NCBI RefSeq assembly: GCF_020740795.1
Contig: NC_067296.1
Coordinates: forward strand, 5,991,001-6,055,000
Direction: 5' to 3'
Length of the DNA: 64,000 nt
DNA from: Apus apus
Lineage: Eukaryota > Chordata > Aves > Apodiformes > Apodidae
Part shown: positions 44,991 through 57,900 of the stretch, piece after piece
Layout: every line of letters starts with the position of its first letter
Numbering within the stretch: position 1 is the first letter of the stretch
Translations under genes and position numbers: made by a program
The notes under the pieces: generated by a model
What the model was told of the DNA's origin: nothing
Database searches by the model: none
The model's input: the letters and a program-made list of their open reading frames with translations, nothing else

Positions 44991-46380
44991 ATTAAAAGAG
45001 ACATCTTGCCTTTCTGTTCAAGGGAGGCTGCCAGGATCTGTGGTCCACAACGTGAGCCATCATAGCCCTGCTGGAGCACAGGGGTTAATCCATAGGTGTG
45101 CTGGGGGCTTTGGCAGCAGATTCCTGCTTTCTTCTTGTTGCCAGGTTGGAGCACTTGGAAAGTGAACTCTTCCAAAGGCAGAGGGAAGGTACCCCTGCTC
45201 CCTTGTTAGACAGGCAAGTAGGATTTATGGATGCAGGTTGTTCCAACCTCACATGTCCTTTTCCCTCCAGTAATCAAAGGGACACATGTCACTGCTAGCA
45301 TGGTCACTGTGCACTCTCACTTTTTCAAGCAGGTATCAGAAACACTTTACAATCTTTTTTTTCCCCCCCCATCTCCTGAATCTTGCAGAGTTGATTGATG
45401 CTCAGAGCCAGCAGTGGAGCAGCCTGGCTGCTGGAGTGCGTGGTCAGCTCAGGCAGGGCAGTGTTTGCTGAAAATACCTTCTGCTTGTTTAGTGCTTGTT
45501 AATGTTTCAGGAGGGCAGCATGTCCCCACGTCAACTGAAATGAAGGGCTCTGAGCATCCGTGTGCTCCACAGCTTTGGCAGTTGGGATGTGGCTGGATTA
45601 GGCCCTTGGTCTTCCAGCATAATCAGTGACCAGAGCTGAGCAGGCTCTTGCAGGGGGAACCTGATGCCTCTTCCTCTGAAGGCAGCCAGAGAGTGGATCC
45701 CTAATCATCTGCCTAAATATAATTCTGGAACTGATACTTTCTCTCCAGGGAGGCCTAAGATTAGCCCAGGTTTGACTGCTGGAGGTCTTGAGAGGTGCTC
45801 AGTCCCTCTGCCTTGCCTTTTGGCTTCCCTTCTGCATGTCACCACGAGCCAAAAATACTGATCAGTGGCAGTGAGGAGAGCTGGAAATGGGGCTTAGAGG
45901 CCCAACTGCCTGGCCTGCCAAGCCCAGGAGCTACCTGCTGTTTTGCCCCTGAGGACAGGGAAATAAGAGCAGGCTCCTGGCTGCTGTCCCGGGCACAGAG
46001 CTGCAATAGGATCCAGGCAGCTCTGGGGGCTGAGCTGGTTGCAGCTGCCAAAGCAGCAGATGCAGCTGGTACCTGGCTGCCAAATCCTCGTTTCCTGTGG
46101 GGGCTGGAGCCACGGACACATCTCTGTGCTGGTCCCATGGCTGTCATTTCCCAGAGACCCACAGACAAGTGTCCCTCTCTCCAGCAGCTGCAGGGCAGAG
46201 ACTTGCAGCATTTTTCATGCTCAACTTGACACCCGTTTCCACCCGGGTGCTGCAAACCCGTGGGGTCTCACAGACCCAAAGGGAATGGACTTTCTTGTAA
46301 CACAGTTCCAGTAAGTGGACTGGTCTGGTGTGACCACCCTGCAGCTCCAACAGCTGCGAGGCAAAAGAGAGGAATAAGAA
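44991..46380. other. Gap between the convergent 3' ends of ADA and PKIG
   Basis: This 1.4-kb region has no gene evidence. A T8C8 run lies at 45355-45370. The two neighbouring genes end towards each other across it. Confidence 0.6.
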
Positions 46381-46389
46381 CCACCTTCA

Positions 46390-47244
46390 GTACTTGAAGG
46401 CTTTGTTATTTATTCCAACAGCTTATATAGTTTTATCAAACCATCTTTAACACAAAACATGTCTCCTAAAAGAGAGAATGGTGTGAGATCCTTCCAGAGA
46501 TCATCTCGGCTAACAGCTTGCAAAGTTAAGCCTGAAATGCAACAGTCAAACCAGCAAAATGTTCCTCCCCTCCCCTTAACAATATCCTAAAATGCTAAAA
46601 CCCAAAGAAGAAGATGCCTGTGGCTGGTGCTGCTGGGGCTGTCTGTGGAGCTGGTCCACGTAGAGCTGTGCTTTGGTCCTTTCCTGATGCTAAGTGGCAG
46701 CAGCACTGGGGAGTGGGGCTTGACATGAAGGCAGCAGGACCAGCCAAGTCCCTTCCCCACTGCCCACCCTGATAAGAGGCCACATGGACAGTCCAGAGGC
46801 CAGGTCAGATCTAGGATGCAGATAAGGGTGAGGCTTAGAAAAAAAAAACAACCCAGTAATTAAATTTCTAAGCTATGGAAACAGAATAAATAATAGTTTA
46901 AATTTGCAAAAGTGGGAGGTACCAGGAAAGCCTGATGTGTCTATTATTACTGAAATCATATTTTCCCCAAAGGGAAAATTGCAGCTAAGGCATCTTGAGA
47001 ATGGCTCATGTCACTACAACCACAGCAGTGTTGCACTAAATCGTCAGGGATGGAAGCAGAAGTCTTTTGGAGGTGCCAGTCCTTGCACAGCATCTTGTGG
47101 CTCTCTAAACAAAAATGGTCATGGCAGAGGCATTTGACAGACAACTTGCTGTTCCAGGTTGGTTTTTGCCTGCAGATTCAACAGCAAATTCTTGTTTAAT
47201 GTTCACAGCAAGGCCCTCCTACCCATCCCACCCCCTGCACGCTG
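46390..47244 (-). other. PKIG: Inferred PKIG 3'UTR
   Basis: The interval runs from the stop codon to just past the minus-strand AATAAA at 46415-46410. No other reading frame of interest was found. Confidence 0.65.
46410..46415 (-). terminator. PKIG: Poly(A) signal AATAAA for PKIG
   Basis: The minus strand reads TTGGAATAAATAACAAAG, about 0.83 kb after the PKIG stop. Confidence 0.7.
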
Positions 47245-47324
47245 TCATGGGGAGGGGTTGTTTCCCTGCTCCTTTGGTCTTGCTCCGGGGTCATTCTTGG
47301 AAGAAGTGGCATCTCCTGGGCTTT
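47245..47324 (-). CDS. PKIG: PKIG terminal coding exon (C-terminal tail)
   Basis: It follows a good pyrimidine tract and CACAG. Its 80 coding nt finish the protein at exactly the human length, with stop TGA at 47247-47245. The sequence is diverged from mammals, so the call rests on phase, position and length. Confidence 0.82.
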
Positions 47325-48508
47325 CTGTGGAAGGGAGGATTGGGGAGAAAGCACAGTTACACTCTGCTGAGAGCATGAGCAATCAGTAATTGCTAGAGCT
47401 GATTTCATTCAGATTGCCACCTGAAGACCTCCCCTCCTGTGGCCAGATTATTTGGAGCATTGGGTTCTCCCTTCACATTCCTGGAGTACTGACACTTCTC
47501 AGCACATCTGGTAATGCTGGGAGGGAGTCTCAAGGCAGGGGTGAGCTCCAGGAATGTCTGCCCCACAGCCTGGCAATGACCTGTGTTTCCCTGTGTTAGA
47601 AAAGGTCTGATTTGTGATTATTATGGATGGACACCTGCTAGTGTCCCCCCCACCACATGCTGGGGTAATGTGTTTTGAAGGGTTTTTATAGTTACAGATT
47701 GGAGGTTGGAGGAGTAAAAGGGCAAAAAATGGGGTTTGGCTTAGTAGTGAAATCAGACTGGTTTGCTTGGCCTCTGAAGGCAGGATTTATGCTGGTTGTG
47801 GTCAGCTGGTTGGCAGGTAATGAGCAGGGTGATGTTGCTGCCGTGTTTGGGCTACAGGGGAAGATCTGGAGATGGCTGGTGGTGGTTCAAATTATTTATG
47901 TTGTTACTTAAAATGCTGTGGAACAATTTGAAGGCTGATTTAAAAAAACAAACAAACAACCAACAAAGAAAAAGCAAACCACAACCAATCCCACACTTGA
48001 TTTTATAGAGCTTAAGATACATCTGACATGTAATTTGCCCCAGGAAGGCCATGGGTCAGCCTGTGTCCTGTTTGGGCACCTCTACAAACCAGTCCTTGGC
48101 TGGAGTGTACAGGGCTTGTGTGCTGGGAATGCTGGGACCATCCAATTGGTTGCAAGAACCCTGCAGCCCCAGGGGTCTCCACCAGCTGAGCACCCACCCA
48201 GCACCAAGGCACTGACTGCAGCAAGGAGTGGGATGTTCCTCCTGAGCACCTGTGGGATGCTCCCAGGGACAGCCCTGGTTAGCTGCACGGCCATTCCGTG
48301 CCCTTCCCACCTGGGTGCCAGGAGCTGGGCTCGCTGGCAGCAGCAGCAGCAGCTCACCTGTTCCTTCAACAGAGAGGTCTCCAAGGTCCTGGGACAGCTT
48401 GCGCATGGTGATGCTGGTCGCATCCCGCTGGATGTCGTGGACGGCGTTTCTCCGGCCCGCCCGGTCGCAGGAAATGAAGTCGGTGTATGTGCTGGACTCT
48501 ACCTCCAT
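47245..48508 (-). CDS. PKIG: PKIG, cAMP-dependent protein kinase inhibitor gamma; 2 coding exons, 76 aa
   Basis: This small heat-stable protein binds free PKA catalytic subunit as a pseudosubstrate and exports it from the nucleus. Joining 48508-48358 with 47324-47245 gives 231 nt, or 76 residues, the same length as human PKIG. Residues 1-26 (MEVESSTYTDFISCDRAGRR, then NAVHDI) contain the N-terminal inhibitory helix and the pseudosubstrate RRNA at 19-22. L38-x3-L42-x2-L45-x-V47 is a classical nuclear export signal. The C-terminal tail, from SPGDATSSKN to NNPSP, is polar and diverged, as usual in the family. The donor is ACAG|GTGAGC and the acceptor CTTCCACAG|AAAGCC, phase 1. A non-coding first exon is inferred in the CpG island near 63.5 kb. 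The gene is convergent with ADA, as in mammals. Confidence 0.93.
47325..48357 (-). other. PKIG: PKIG intron between the coding exons
   Basis: About 1.0 kb with GTGAGC and CCACAG ends. It contains an A/C-rich low-complexity run at about 47942-47980. No coding evidence was found. Confidence 0.8.
48358..48508 (-). CDS. PKIG: PKIG coding exon A (inhibitor core and export signal)
   Basis: The coding part is 151 nt, encoding residues 1-50 plus one base. Upstream, two tandem acceptors (TCTGCAG ending at 48534 and at 48524) are 10 bp apart, so the 5'UTR part starts at 48533 or 48523. A CAG-triplet run lies just inside the following intron. Confidence 0.93.
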
Positions 48509-48724
48509 TGCATCTCTAGGGGCCTGCAGAGTGCTGCAGAGAGAACACAGCCGTGAGGTCAAGGATGCTCGGCAAGCCTCGGGTCGTGGCTCCCTCCAGG
48601 TCAGGTTACTCTGTGGAGTTAAATTACAGCATGAAAAAAATAGTCCCTGGAACTCGGCTCCGGTTGCTCTAACAGGAGTTACTGCAGTCTCGGGTATCAA
48701 GCCTGTCACGTGGGGTGGCATGTG

Positions 48725-48860
48725 GGGTGACCCACCATGTTGGGTGACCCACAGTGCTGGGTGACCTGCTGGGCTGTGCTGGGTGGCCCATGGTTGCACA
48801 GCAACACACTGTTGGGTCACCACGCTGCCTGGTAATGCACAGTTGCCAGGTGACCCACCA
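48725..48860. repeat. Degenerate 17-bp tandem array (GGGTGACCCA) just upstream of the PKIG coding exon
   Basis: GGGTGA recurs at 48725, 48742 and 48759 (17-bp steps), then decays through GGGTGG at 48781, GGGTCACC near 48814 and AGGTGACCCACC near 48848. GTTGC...GCAAC near 48792-48804 forms a small inverted repeat. It is short and imperfect. Confidence 0.6.
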
Positions 48861-51800
48861 TGAGGGCAGGAAGGATCCATCCTGACTGGCCCTTGTTCCA
48901 CCTTCCCATTTTAGAGCAAGGCAGAGAAGGCATTGTCCTCTCCTACTGAGTTTCTGGCCTCCTGTAGGAGCTGCAAGGCCACTTGCAGCAGCTGTTTGCT
49001 TCAGAAAAAGCCCTCTTTCCTCCTCAAAAGGCCATGCAAGCTTTGACCAGCAGCCAGATTTGGCTCACTGCACTGTGGGGTGTGGGGTGCTGATCCAACC
49101 TGAATTTGTAATGGAAAATAATCTGTCTCCAATGGACAGAAAAGCTTAGGGAGCACAGGAGCATTTTATAGGTGCAGGACTTTGGATCAGTATTGGCCTC
49201 CACTGGCTGCTGGATGTCACTGAGCAAGTGGGCAGGACTGCTTTGAGATAAGTGCTTGAAGATGTGAAAATCAGCCCTTTTGTGAGATGTTTGGATGCCC
49301 TCGTTCCAGGCTTGTGTCTGTGCCAAGTGCAGAGCGTGAGGAAAAGCTCAGATCAGCCACTTGTCACCAGTGAGCTCTGCTGCGAGCCAGCCCTTAGCTC
49401 AGCCTGATGAGTCCCTAAGCTCTTGGGTTTTCATTTTAGCTGGCAGTTTAACTTGCCAACGTCTGTGCAGAGTCCAGGGACTTCAGCAGCTCGAGGAACA
49501 TGTCACAGGCCCCTTGGCTCCCGGGCACTGAGCTCCTGGGCACACGCTGCTTCTGCCCCTGAAACCTGCTGCTCTTGGGTCCTGCTCCTCCTGACTCAGT
49601 GTAGCACTTAGTTTGTTTCTCTGCATGGTTGTTAGAGATGAATCATTGTCTTATCTGTGAATCTGCTCATTCTAAAACCTGCTTTTATCCCTGGTGATGT
49701 TGCCAATATCTGAAGGAGGTTCCGGTTAGAAACGCTGGTGTCTAATGAAAAAAAAGATTCAACTTTTTGTCTTCACTTGCTTTTGTGCCTTGGGGTTAAT
49801 GTCCCACTGAGAAATGTGCTTAGCTCCTGTACAAATCTGGCTTAATATTGATTGATATTAATATTCCCAGGGAAATCTGCTGGCAGACCACCAGCCTGGG
49901 CAGGAATCACACTCTTCACTCCGTAACCCCTGATGTTACAGCATCAGAAAGAAAATGCTGGTGAAGACCCAACAGCCAAGATACAAGAGGTTAAATTCTC
50001 CCCGCTCCTGTGCAGGGTGCAGTGACTTCAAACCTGCCCAAAACCTGCACGTATGTTTCAGCAGCTCCAGGGACTCCTCTCTTGGTGCTGATACCAGCTC
50101 AGGGAGCACTGGCACCAGCTCACTGGTGGGACGTAGGGCTTGGCCCACCTAGACATCCCAGGAGAACCTGCTTCTCCAAATCCAGCAAATCCTTACAAAC
50201 ACCCACCTCCTCCCAGGGCTTGGCAGCCATCTAGCCCCTGGCAAATGAGCCCTGGGAAAAGCTGCACCCATTGCCCCAGGAAGAGAACCCTGTTGCTTTT
50301 CCTTGTCTTCCCTCCTTCCTTTCCAGGCTTGCCCTTCCCGGGACGAGGCACCCACCCTGGATGCAGCAGGCAGGCTGATCTCAGCCAGCAAAGTGCTTTT
50401 TCCCTGGGACAGGATGAGAATCCATCATTCCTGGACAAGTCCTGCTTGGAGCTCATCAGAGCCTGAAGGCTGATCTCTAGCTGCCAGTCAGATGTCACAC
50501 GGACTTGGGAGGCTTCCCAAAGAGTGGTCCACACAAGCCTGGACCCATCTCCACTTCCATGAGGCCAATCCAGAACTGGTATGCTCAGGAATCCTGCCCT
50601 TGCACCAGGGGCTGAACCACCTGGTTGGCAGGATGGACTCCCCAAACTGGGGAGCAGGAGCCAGCCAGCCCCTGGCGTGCAGCATTTTCCCGGTATCCCT
50701 GATGGAGCTGCCCAGGGAGGATGTGCTCAGCTGCAGCAGCGCTGTGCCAAGTGATGAAATGCTGGATCGCATGGGAACAGGACGGGATCTCGGTTAAAAA
50801 CAGGGGAAGGACCCAAGCGTGGTAGGGCAGGTCCTGCTCATGGCAGGTTTGGGTCCCGGCTGGGTGGCCAGGAGATGGCGCGTCTGAATTACTGAATTCC
50901 CGTGGCTGGGAATGTTCCTGCCTTCGGTTCTCCATGCGAAGAGCTGGAGCCGGGCGGATTTCGGAGCAAAGCTTTATGAATTTGTGCCGTTCCTTCAGGA
51001 TTTTCAAGGCGGGCAGCTCTCAGGAGCCTTGCAGGAAGGTCCCTCCCTGCTGGCAGAGCCACTCCAGCCTCCTGGCTGCCAGGAAGCTGTTGGACCAAGG
51101 AGGTGATGGGAGCAGTCACCTCATTTTTTGATAGAAAAACCTGATTTTTCAAAGAGCATTTCCACATTTCCAAGCAGGTGCAAAACAGCTCAGTGGGTAT
51201 TTAGTCAGTAGGAACATCTTTTAACATCTGCCAGGGACACGAAAGAAGCCACCTTCCCTCTGTGCCCCAGTAGTTCAACCTGAAACTGTGTCACTCAGGA
51301 CAGTCATTTAGAGGTGGCAGGGGGTTCCAAAGGGGGGGGGGGGCCTCAACCACAGAATCCCCACTTCTGTTTTTTTCATGCTCCTGAGGGAATGAGGTGC
51401 CAGCTCCTGCCGGGTGTTGCAGGAGTGAGCCCGCAGCACACAAACACCCTGCACAAAGGGTTTCCAGGGTGCTTGAAAGAGATGATTCAGCTTGTCCCCA
51501 GAGGGTAATTTCCTGCCTCTCTTCCCTCCTTGCTGCTGACAGTACCAGGAACAGCCCCGGTGCCCTCAGAGCAGCATGCCAGCCCGTGGGGATGTGGCAG
51601 GGGATGTGTGTCACGGTGACAAAGGCCGTGGGCAGGGAGCTGGGACCTGCTGCCTGTTGCATGCTCCTCAAAAGCTTTCTGTGCTGCTTTGAGAGAGGCT
51701 GTGTGTCCCCCATCGTGGGGACACGGTGCTGCCTGTCCCAGGGCATCTGGCCACAAGTGAGGAAGCCTCCTGCAAGTGGCCACGGACACCAGACGTGTCC

Positions 51801-54800
51801 CCAGAGCTGCCTCTGCTCCTGTGCCCCCCTGAAATAACCTGGCTCTGCCAAGCCTGCCACTTGGCCTGGTCTGATTTTTCCATAGTCTTTGGTGAGGACT
51901 AAAAAATCTGGAGCTGGAATAGTCTTGGCATTGCTGGTGTGGAATCTGCTTCCAGAGTGGTTTTGCTGTGGGACTGCAGCTGGGCTCGCTGGCATTTCCC
52001 AGGGAAGTCGCCCAGCAGCTGAGAGAGCAGCTGGCTCTGCTCTGGGGGAGCTGCAGCTAAACCAGCCCCTGCACACGGGGCCAAGTTTCACCCATTTAGA
52101 AGGTGGATGCTAATTAATTAGAAGGTTCAGTGTAAGAAGCACAAGGAGGGTGTTTCTTTTGGGTCAGCTCAGTGCTCGTCTCAGTCCCACTGACAACCCA
52201 GCAGTTAATTCCCATTTCCTCTCCTTGCCTGTTTCTCCACAGTGCAGATCCCAGGGCCCACTGCAAATAGTGTGAGTGGCAGACAAATGACCTGGAAACC
52301 CCCTGGGCAGGTTAAACTCAACACAGGGTCCTGTACCTGCAGAGCAAACCCAAGGCCTGCAACCCAGCCAGCAGCCAGGGTCTGCCTGTGAGGGATGGGA
52401 TGGATGTGACAGTCACACCCAGCCCTGGGCTCCAGTTTCAAGGAAACCCTACACATGATACTGCATCTGTCTCTTGTCTAGGTTAGGCTGTAAGCTTTTT
52501 ATGGCTAGGAAGGGCTATTTTTGGACTCGACACTGATGCTGGCTCTCAGCAGGCTGTGCCAAATTCAGCCAGCTTCCCCTCCACTGCCTGCTCAGCTCCT
52601 CCTTTCTGCTCTGCTTCTCTTACCTCTTGCCTTCCTCAGTGTCTTCCTCACCACCTAACCCTCCTTTGCAGCAAGTGCAAAGGGTGTTGGGTCAAAGAAA
52701 GTCCTGTTGGTCCCTGAATGGTAGCCAAGACACTTCTGGGCATAAGGCAGCTCAGTCCCCTGCTTAGACATCCTTACCCCTTAGGGCAGCCAGCACAGCT
52801 TAAACATAGCACTGGATTTCCCTGCTTAACTGAGCTGGAATCATATCCCAATCCTCTTTCCTCCAGATACCTCTTTGTTCTCTGGGTGAGCAGGAACAGT
52901 TGCTCAGCCTGCACTGCTGTCCCCTGGCTCACCCAAGGAGGGGAGCCTGGCACCTCGGCCACCTCTGCAGCCACCGCAGGCAGCCCCAGGGGCAGGGATT
53001 GGGACACAGGTCTTGGGACAGACTGATATCCTGGGGTGTGGCCATTGGGACCAACAGCTGTGGGTGCTGGTTGGAGATGGCTCCCTGGTCCCACAGCCTG
53101 ACATGTTCTCCTGCCTGCTTGGTGTCACACCAGAGGGTCTCAGGCTCTCTTTTGGCCCCCAAACTTCTGAAATCATAAAGCCAGGAAGCCAAGCTAGACC
53201 TTGCTGTGTTTCTGGGGTGAAATTTCAAAGGTCTGCCAGGGAACAGGGATGCATCTCCTGTTCAGGCATCACATCCTTTCACTGCCAACCTGCAGGAACC
53301 AGGGCATGAAGTCGTACAGTGGCCTTCAAGCTCTCCTCATCATGCAGCACCCCTTGCCCTTTCCTCCCAGGGTACAGGGACTATTATTAGAACCCTCCTG
53401 CTGGGGCTGGATCCATAACAACAGCAAAACACACTCAGTGGCCCTGCTGGGCTTTTTAAAATATTTACAGTGTAAGATGGTTTACTGTAGAGGGGGGCCT
53501 GGTCGAGCACAGAGACAGGAGCACCGGGATTTCTGTGCTCCTTGTGGGTCTGCTCTGAGGTTTCCTGCTGGGACAGTCACATCCAGAGAGGAGGGGAAAA
53601 AAAATCCTGTAGGGCTGAAGCCAGCACTTGAGGTCAGGGGGTTTCCACCAACTGTCTTGACAACTTCCAGCTGGAATTTCAGCAAATTTTCCACTGGCTC
53701 TTGTCTGGGAACATGCATGAGGGGTTGCACATCAAAGGAGGAGGGCTCTGTGATGGTGTTATTGGGGTTAGAGGGTATTTTTAGACCTGTGCTTGTGCCT
53801 TCAAGGACTCTCTATGGCTCATGACCCCCATGCACCAGAGTTTAGATCCATGGCCAGAAGCTGAACTGAAGCTGCCAATGTCTTGTTGGGAGCAGCTACA
53901 CATGCAACCAGCATTGGTAAGGCTGGAGACAAGGTCTGTGCCAAGCACAGAGCTCCCCTACTTTCCTGATGGGTCTTTGTCTTCTAAAATGTGGTAGTGG
54001 TAGCTCTTACTGGCCAGAATGGATGTGTTCCAAACTGCTGAGCTCTGACTTTCCTGGCTGGGTAAGAAAAGAGGCAGGACCAGGGCAGCAGCCTGATCCT
54101 ACCAGGACACGTGTGTCCATCTCATGTGCTGAGCAGATCCTTTCCAGGCAACAATAGCATGGAAAAGTCTCACTACACTGCAGTGGTGAGATGTCAAGGT
54201 GGGGCATGGCACATTGGTAATTCTGGAAGGGTTTTGCTGTGGGACTCCTTGTAATAATGCTGCACCCTCTGGCTCTTGGCAAAATACCCTGGATGCAGCC
54301 AGCACAGACATCAGCCTCTCCAGCCACCTCAGTAGTTCTGCAGAGCTTCTAGGCTTCTCTAGGACTGAGTGGAAAATTGTAATTCATGCTGGAGGAGAGC
54401 AGATCCAGCAGGGGACTGAGGACTGGTGTCCACAAACAGATCCCTTCCTTTGCCTTGGCCAGCCTGTACAGTACAGATCACTTCATGCCTGTAGAACTGG
54501 TAACTAATTGCTTAGCCCCAGGTTCAAGCTTAGGCTTAGACTGACTCCTCCACGATTTCACAAACCCTGCATTTAGCTCTACCAAGCTCCCCAGACTCCC
54601 TCCCCTCCCTCCTGGCCACCAGCTTGTCCCCAGGGACCCCCACTGGAGTGTCCCAAGGCACCTCCTGCTGCCCCACATCCTCCCGGCCACTGCCAGGCTT
54701 CCAGCTCATGTAAGAGATGCTCCAGCCGGATTTCAAAATCCCGGCCCTTGGCATTGGGGTAGGGTGAGTCCTTGTGTGCACTGCTGTGGTCCCCAGGGAG

Positions 54801-54900
54801 AGGGGAAGGCCTGGGGAGGAAGGGCAGCAGGAGGGGATTGCTCAACCACCAGCATCTCACTGGCGTCAGGATGTGTGGGCGATGGCAGGAGGGAGACGCC

Positions 54901-54936
54901 TGCCTGTCTGTCTGTCTGTCCGTCCATCTGTCTGCC
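54901..54936 (+). repeat. (CTGT)n microsatellite
   Basis: TGCCTGTCTGTCTGTCTGTC followed by interrupted CCGTCCATCTGTCTG makes about 8 tetranucleotide units. Confidence 0.85.
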
Positions 54937-57900
54937 AGGAGGGCAGAGCCAGCCTGCAGCCCCCTGCCAGGAATGGGCAGCACCCCTCTGCCAGTCCCCA
55001 TGGGGCAGGGGCGCTGAGCACCTGCTGCGAAAACCCTCCACCACAAGAGAAGTCAGGGCTTGCCTTGGCAACCAGGATCTGATGGAGCTCTCTGCTCCTC
55101 CCTCCCCTCAGCTCCAAGCCTCTTCTGCAGCTTCTCACTAAGTTGATTAATGGAAATAATTGGTCTCTTCGTGCATCTGGAGACAGTTGTCTTGACAGCA
55201 GTTGTATTTTTGTTTTGTTCCCAGGTTGAGCTTGTTTTTCACATCCCACAGCTTTGAGGTGCTACTAAGTCAGGGCACTCTGGTTGCCCCCTGCCTCTGA
55301 AAGACACACGTCCCTCCGAGGGACAGGGGGGCACAGCAGGGTGAGCCACGCTCGGCCCTGCCAGCCCTAGGATGTGGCAGGCTGGCACCTTTCTCCCCCA
55401 CATTTTCACCCCTTGAAGCCAGACTTGCAGTGGGTGGACACAGCTCTGACTTCTGCACAGCCAAGAGCAGTGAGCCAGAGCTCCCCAGGTCACCCAGCAC
55501 TGCCACCAGCACCCAGCTGGCCCTGTAAGCCAGCACCCATGGGTATCTCTGTCCCTGCTGAGAGCCTTTCAAAGCTGCAAGGAGTGTGAGGCTTCAAGTC
55601 CCTTCTCCATTATCTTTATTTTCTCTCAACTTCTTTAGCTGTCTTTGTATTTTTACACAAATAAACCCAGGGGCTGTGTGGGAGACCTGCTAATGCCTGA
55701 GCTTGCAAAACAGACAAACCACAGGCCTTAAACCCTTTGGCTGCACCAGCCCCAGCTGCTGCAGGCATGTTCCAGGAAGACTCATGTATTGTCCCTGCTT
55801 GTGATGTGCAGACACCCCATCAGACCTGGGGCACAGGGGGGCAATCCTTGCAATGGGGATCCTCCTCAGACTCAGGTTCCTTGCCTTCCCCGAATCATTC
55901 AGGGAGAAAAGTCCCTGTTGGATTTCACCTCAAAGGCTGCAAACTCCCCAGTGGTCCCACAGTTCTTATCATACCAAGGCACTGAGCTCTGAGTGAACAT
56001 CACCTACTCAGCCCCCCCTTGAATTCCTGGCCCCGGGATGCTCAACTCAGCACAAACTCCCCAGCTCACAGGCTTCTCTGGCAAAGGAGAAATCAAATAA
56101 TTGCAGAGGAGATGCAGCTGGGGCTTTGTTCTAGCACAGGTGCCTTGTTACATATAAAAGGAAGGTGAAGCTGCAGCAGATCTTGGTGGGATAGTCCTGC
56201 TTCTGGGTGGAGGGAGACCACAGAAGGTCTGTAAGGACAGAGGTAAGCAAGAATGGGTCTTTACCTTTATACCTATCATGAAACAAGCAATCTTGTGATC
56301 TTTGTGATCTGTGGAGCTGAGCTCTGCTGCTGTGTATGGCTGTGAAGGAGGGCTTAGCTTGGAAGAGGTGTTGTGCAGGCTGCGACTGGTTTGGTTGCTG
56401 GCAGTTGAGGGGGTTCTGCTTAGCACAGGGTGCATGAAGCTGAGAGCAACCTGCCTTGGCTCCATTCAGGTTTGCACGATCCCATAGGAACATCCAGCAT
56501 CCAAAGAGTCCCCTGGGCTCAGTGTGATGTAAAGGGCTGAGCAAGAAGCTGTGAAACTCCTGAGGTGTGAGCCCTGGCAGCTCCAGCAGTGCCTAAAAAT
56601 AACCTGGGCAACTCTTAAGAGTGTCAGTGTGGAATGAGGCTGATTAGCAAAACCAGGTTTGGTTCTGCTCCTTGTGTCCCAAAGACACGTCTTCCCCATG
56701 GCCCAGGAGGAAGCCACCAGCAGGACTCTGGGACAGGGTTTGCCTGGGAAGATGGGGGCAGGGAGAAGATGTGTCTTTGGGAGCTGTGAGAAGGACTGGG
56801 TGGCTGGGATGGTGCTATCAGTGCTCTCTGTACGATAGAAAAGTGAAGTGTAGCAGTTAAAACCAGCCTGGCAGAGAGAGGTGGCTCAGCTGAGCCCTTC
56901 TGGGTGGCTCCATGGCTTCTGTTGCCCTCTGAAATGAGTACCCTAGGGCTGTGCTGCCCTGCTGGGATCCTGCCTGGGCAGAGGAAGCCCTGCTGGCCTG
57001 CACACCCCCTCCTCAGAGTATTTCTATTTCTGAGGTTTTGTACATCTGTGTCAGGGGACAGCAGGTTTCTGCAGGCAGAGGAATCTCTCTAAGTCACCAG
57101 GGGTGATGCCATCTAGACAGGAGCTGAAGCTGTGCTCAAGACATGCCTGTGACATTACACTGGGGGTGCTTGGCAATTGTTGCAAGTTACAGCCTCAGAA
57201 AAGGGAGAGATTCTAATGAAATGAATTGCCAACTAATTTATGGTTCACTGAAATGCAGCCTTGGAGGTAGAAGGACATGAGGTGTCTCTGCCATACGTGG
57301 GAAAGGTGCTGGGCACAAGAGACCTGTGGGAGCAATGTCTACATGCTCCAAAAAGTCCTGAGAACCTATATTGCCAGATCTGCAGACAATACAGCTGTGG
57401 CAGCCCCGTGTCAGGGGGGAAAGCTCAGTGCAGGAACAAGAGAAAGCATCAAGGGGATCTGAGGACTGAGGAGATGCTCTGAGGATGGGAGTCATGGGAG
57501 TGAAACCTCAGAAAGGACTGTCTGAGCTGGTGGATCTGCCACAAAAGGTTAAGCTTTGGGGGTTCCCTGGATGTTGCTGTGCTGACTCTGTGTGCAGAGC
57601 AACACCTGCTGATGTGGTTATGTGCAGGCACACAGCAAGTGTGGGGGCAGCCTGTGAGCAGGATTTGCCCACCCTGTCCCCAGCAGGGCAGAGGCTGTGC
57701 AGTACAGCTTGCAGGGGGCTGCCTGGGGAGTGTGTTGGAACCTGGCATGGGACAAGTACGTGGCTGTGAAGTGTGGAAAATACAGTAGGAAAGTCATTGT
57801 GGCAGAATGATTTTTTTTTTTTTCCTCTTAGTAGCTTTCTAGCATTTAGTAATTTGGAACACAGAGGCAGGTCAAATGACTCTAGGAAACAGGAAGAAAA

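Noticed and set aside
48056-48901. 281-residue minus-strand open frame containing the PKIG start
   Set aside because: Only residues matching PKIG (48508-48358) are real; the rest is intron read-through across a good donor and acceptors.
57240-57560. Decayed CR1 LINE fragment
   Set aside because: The AGATCTGCAGACAATACAGC-type wording is suggestive, but no diagnostic CR1 3' end or reading frame was found.
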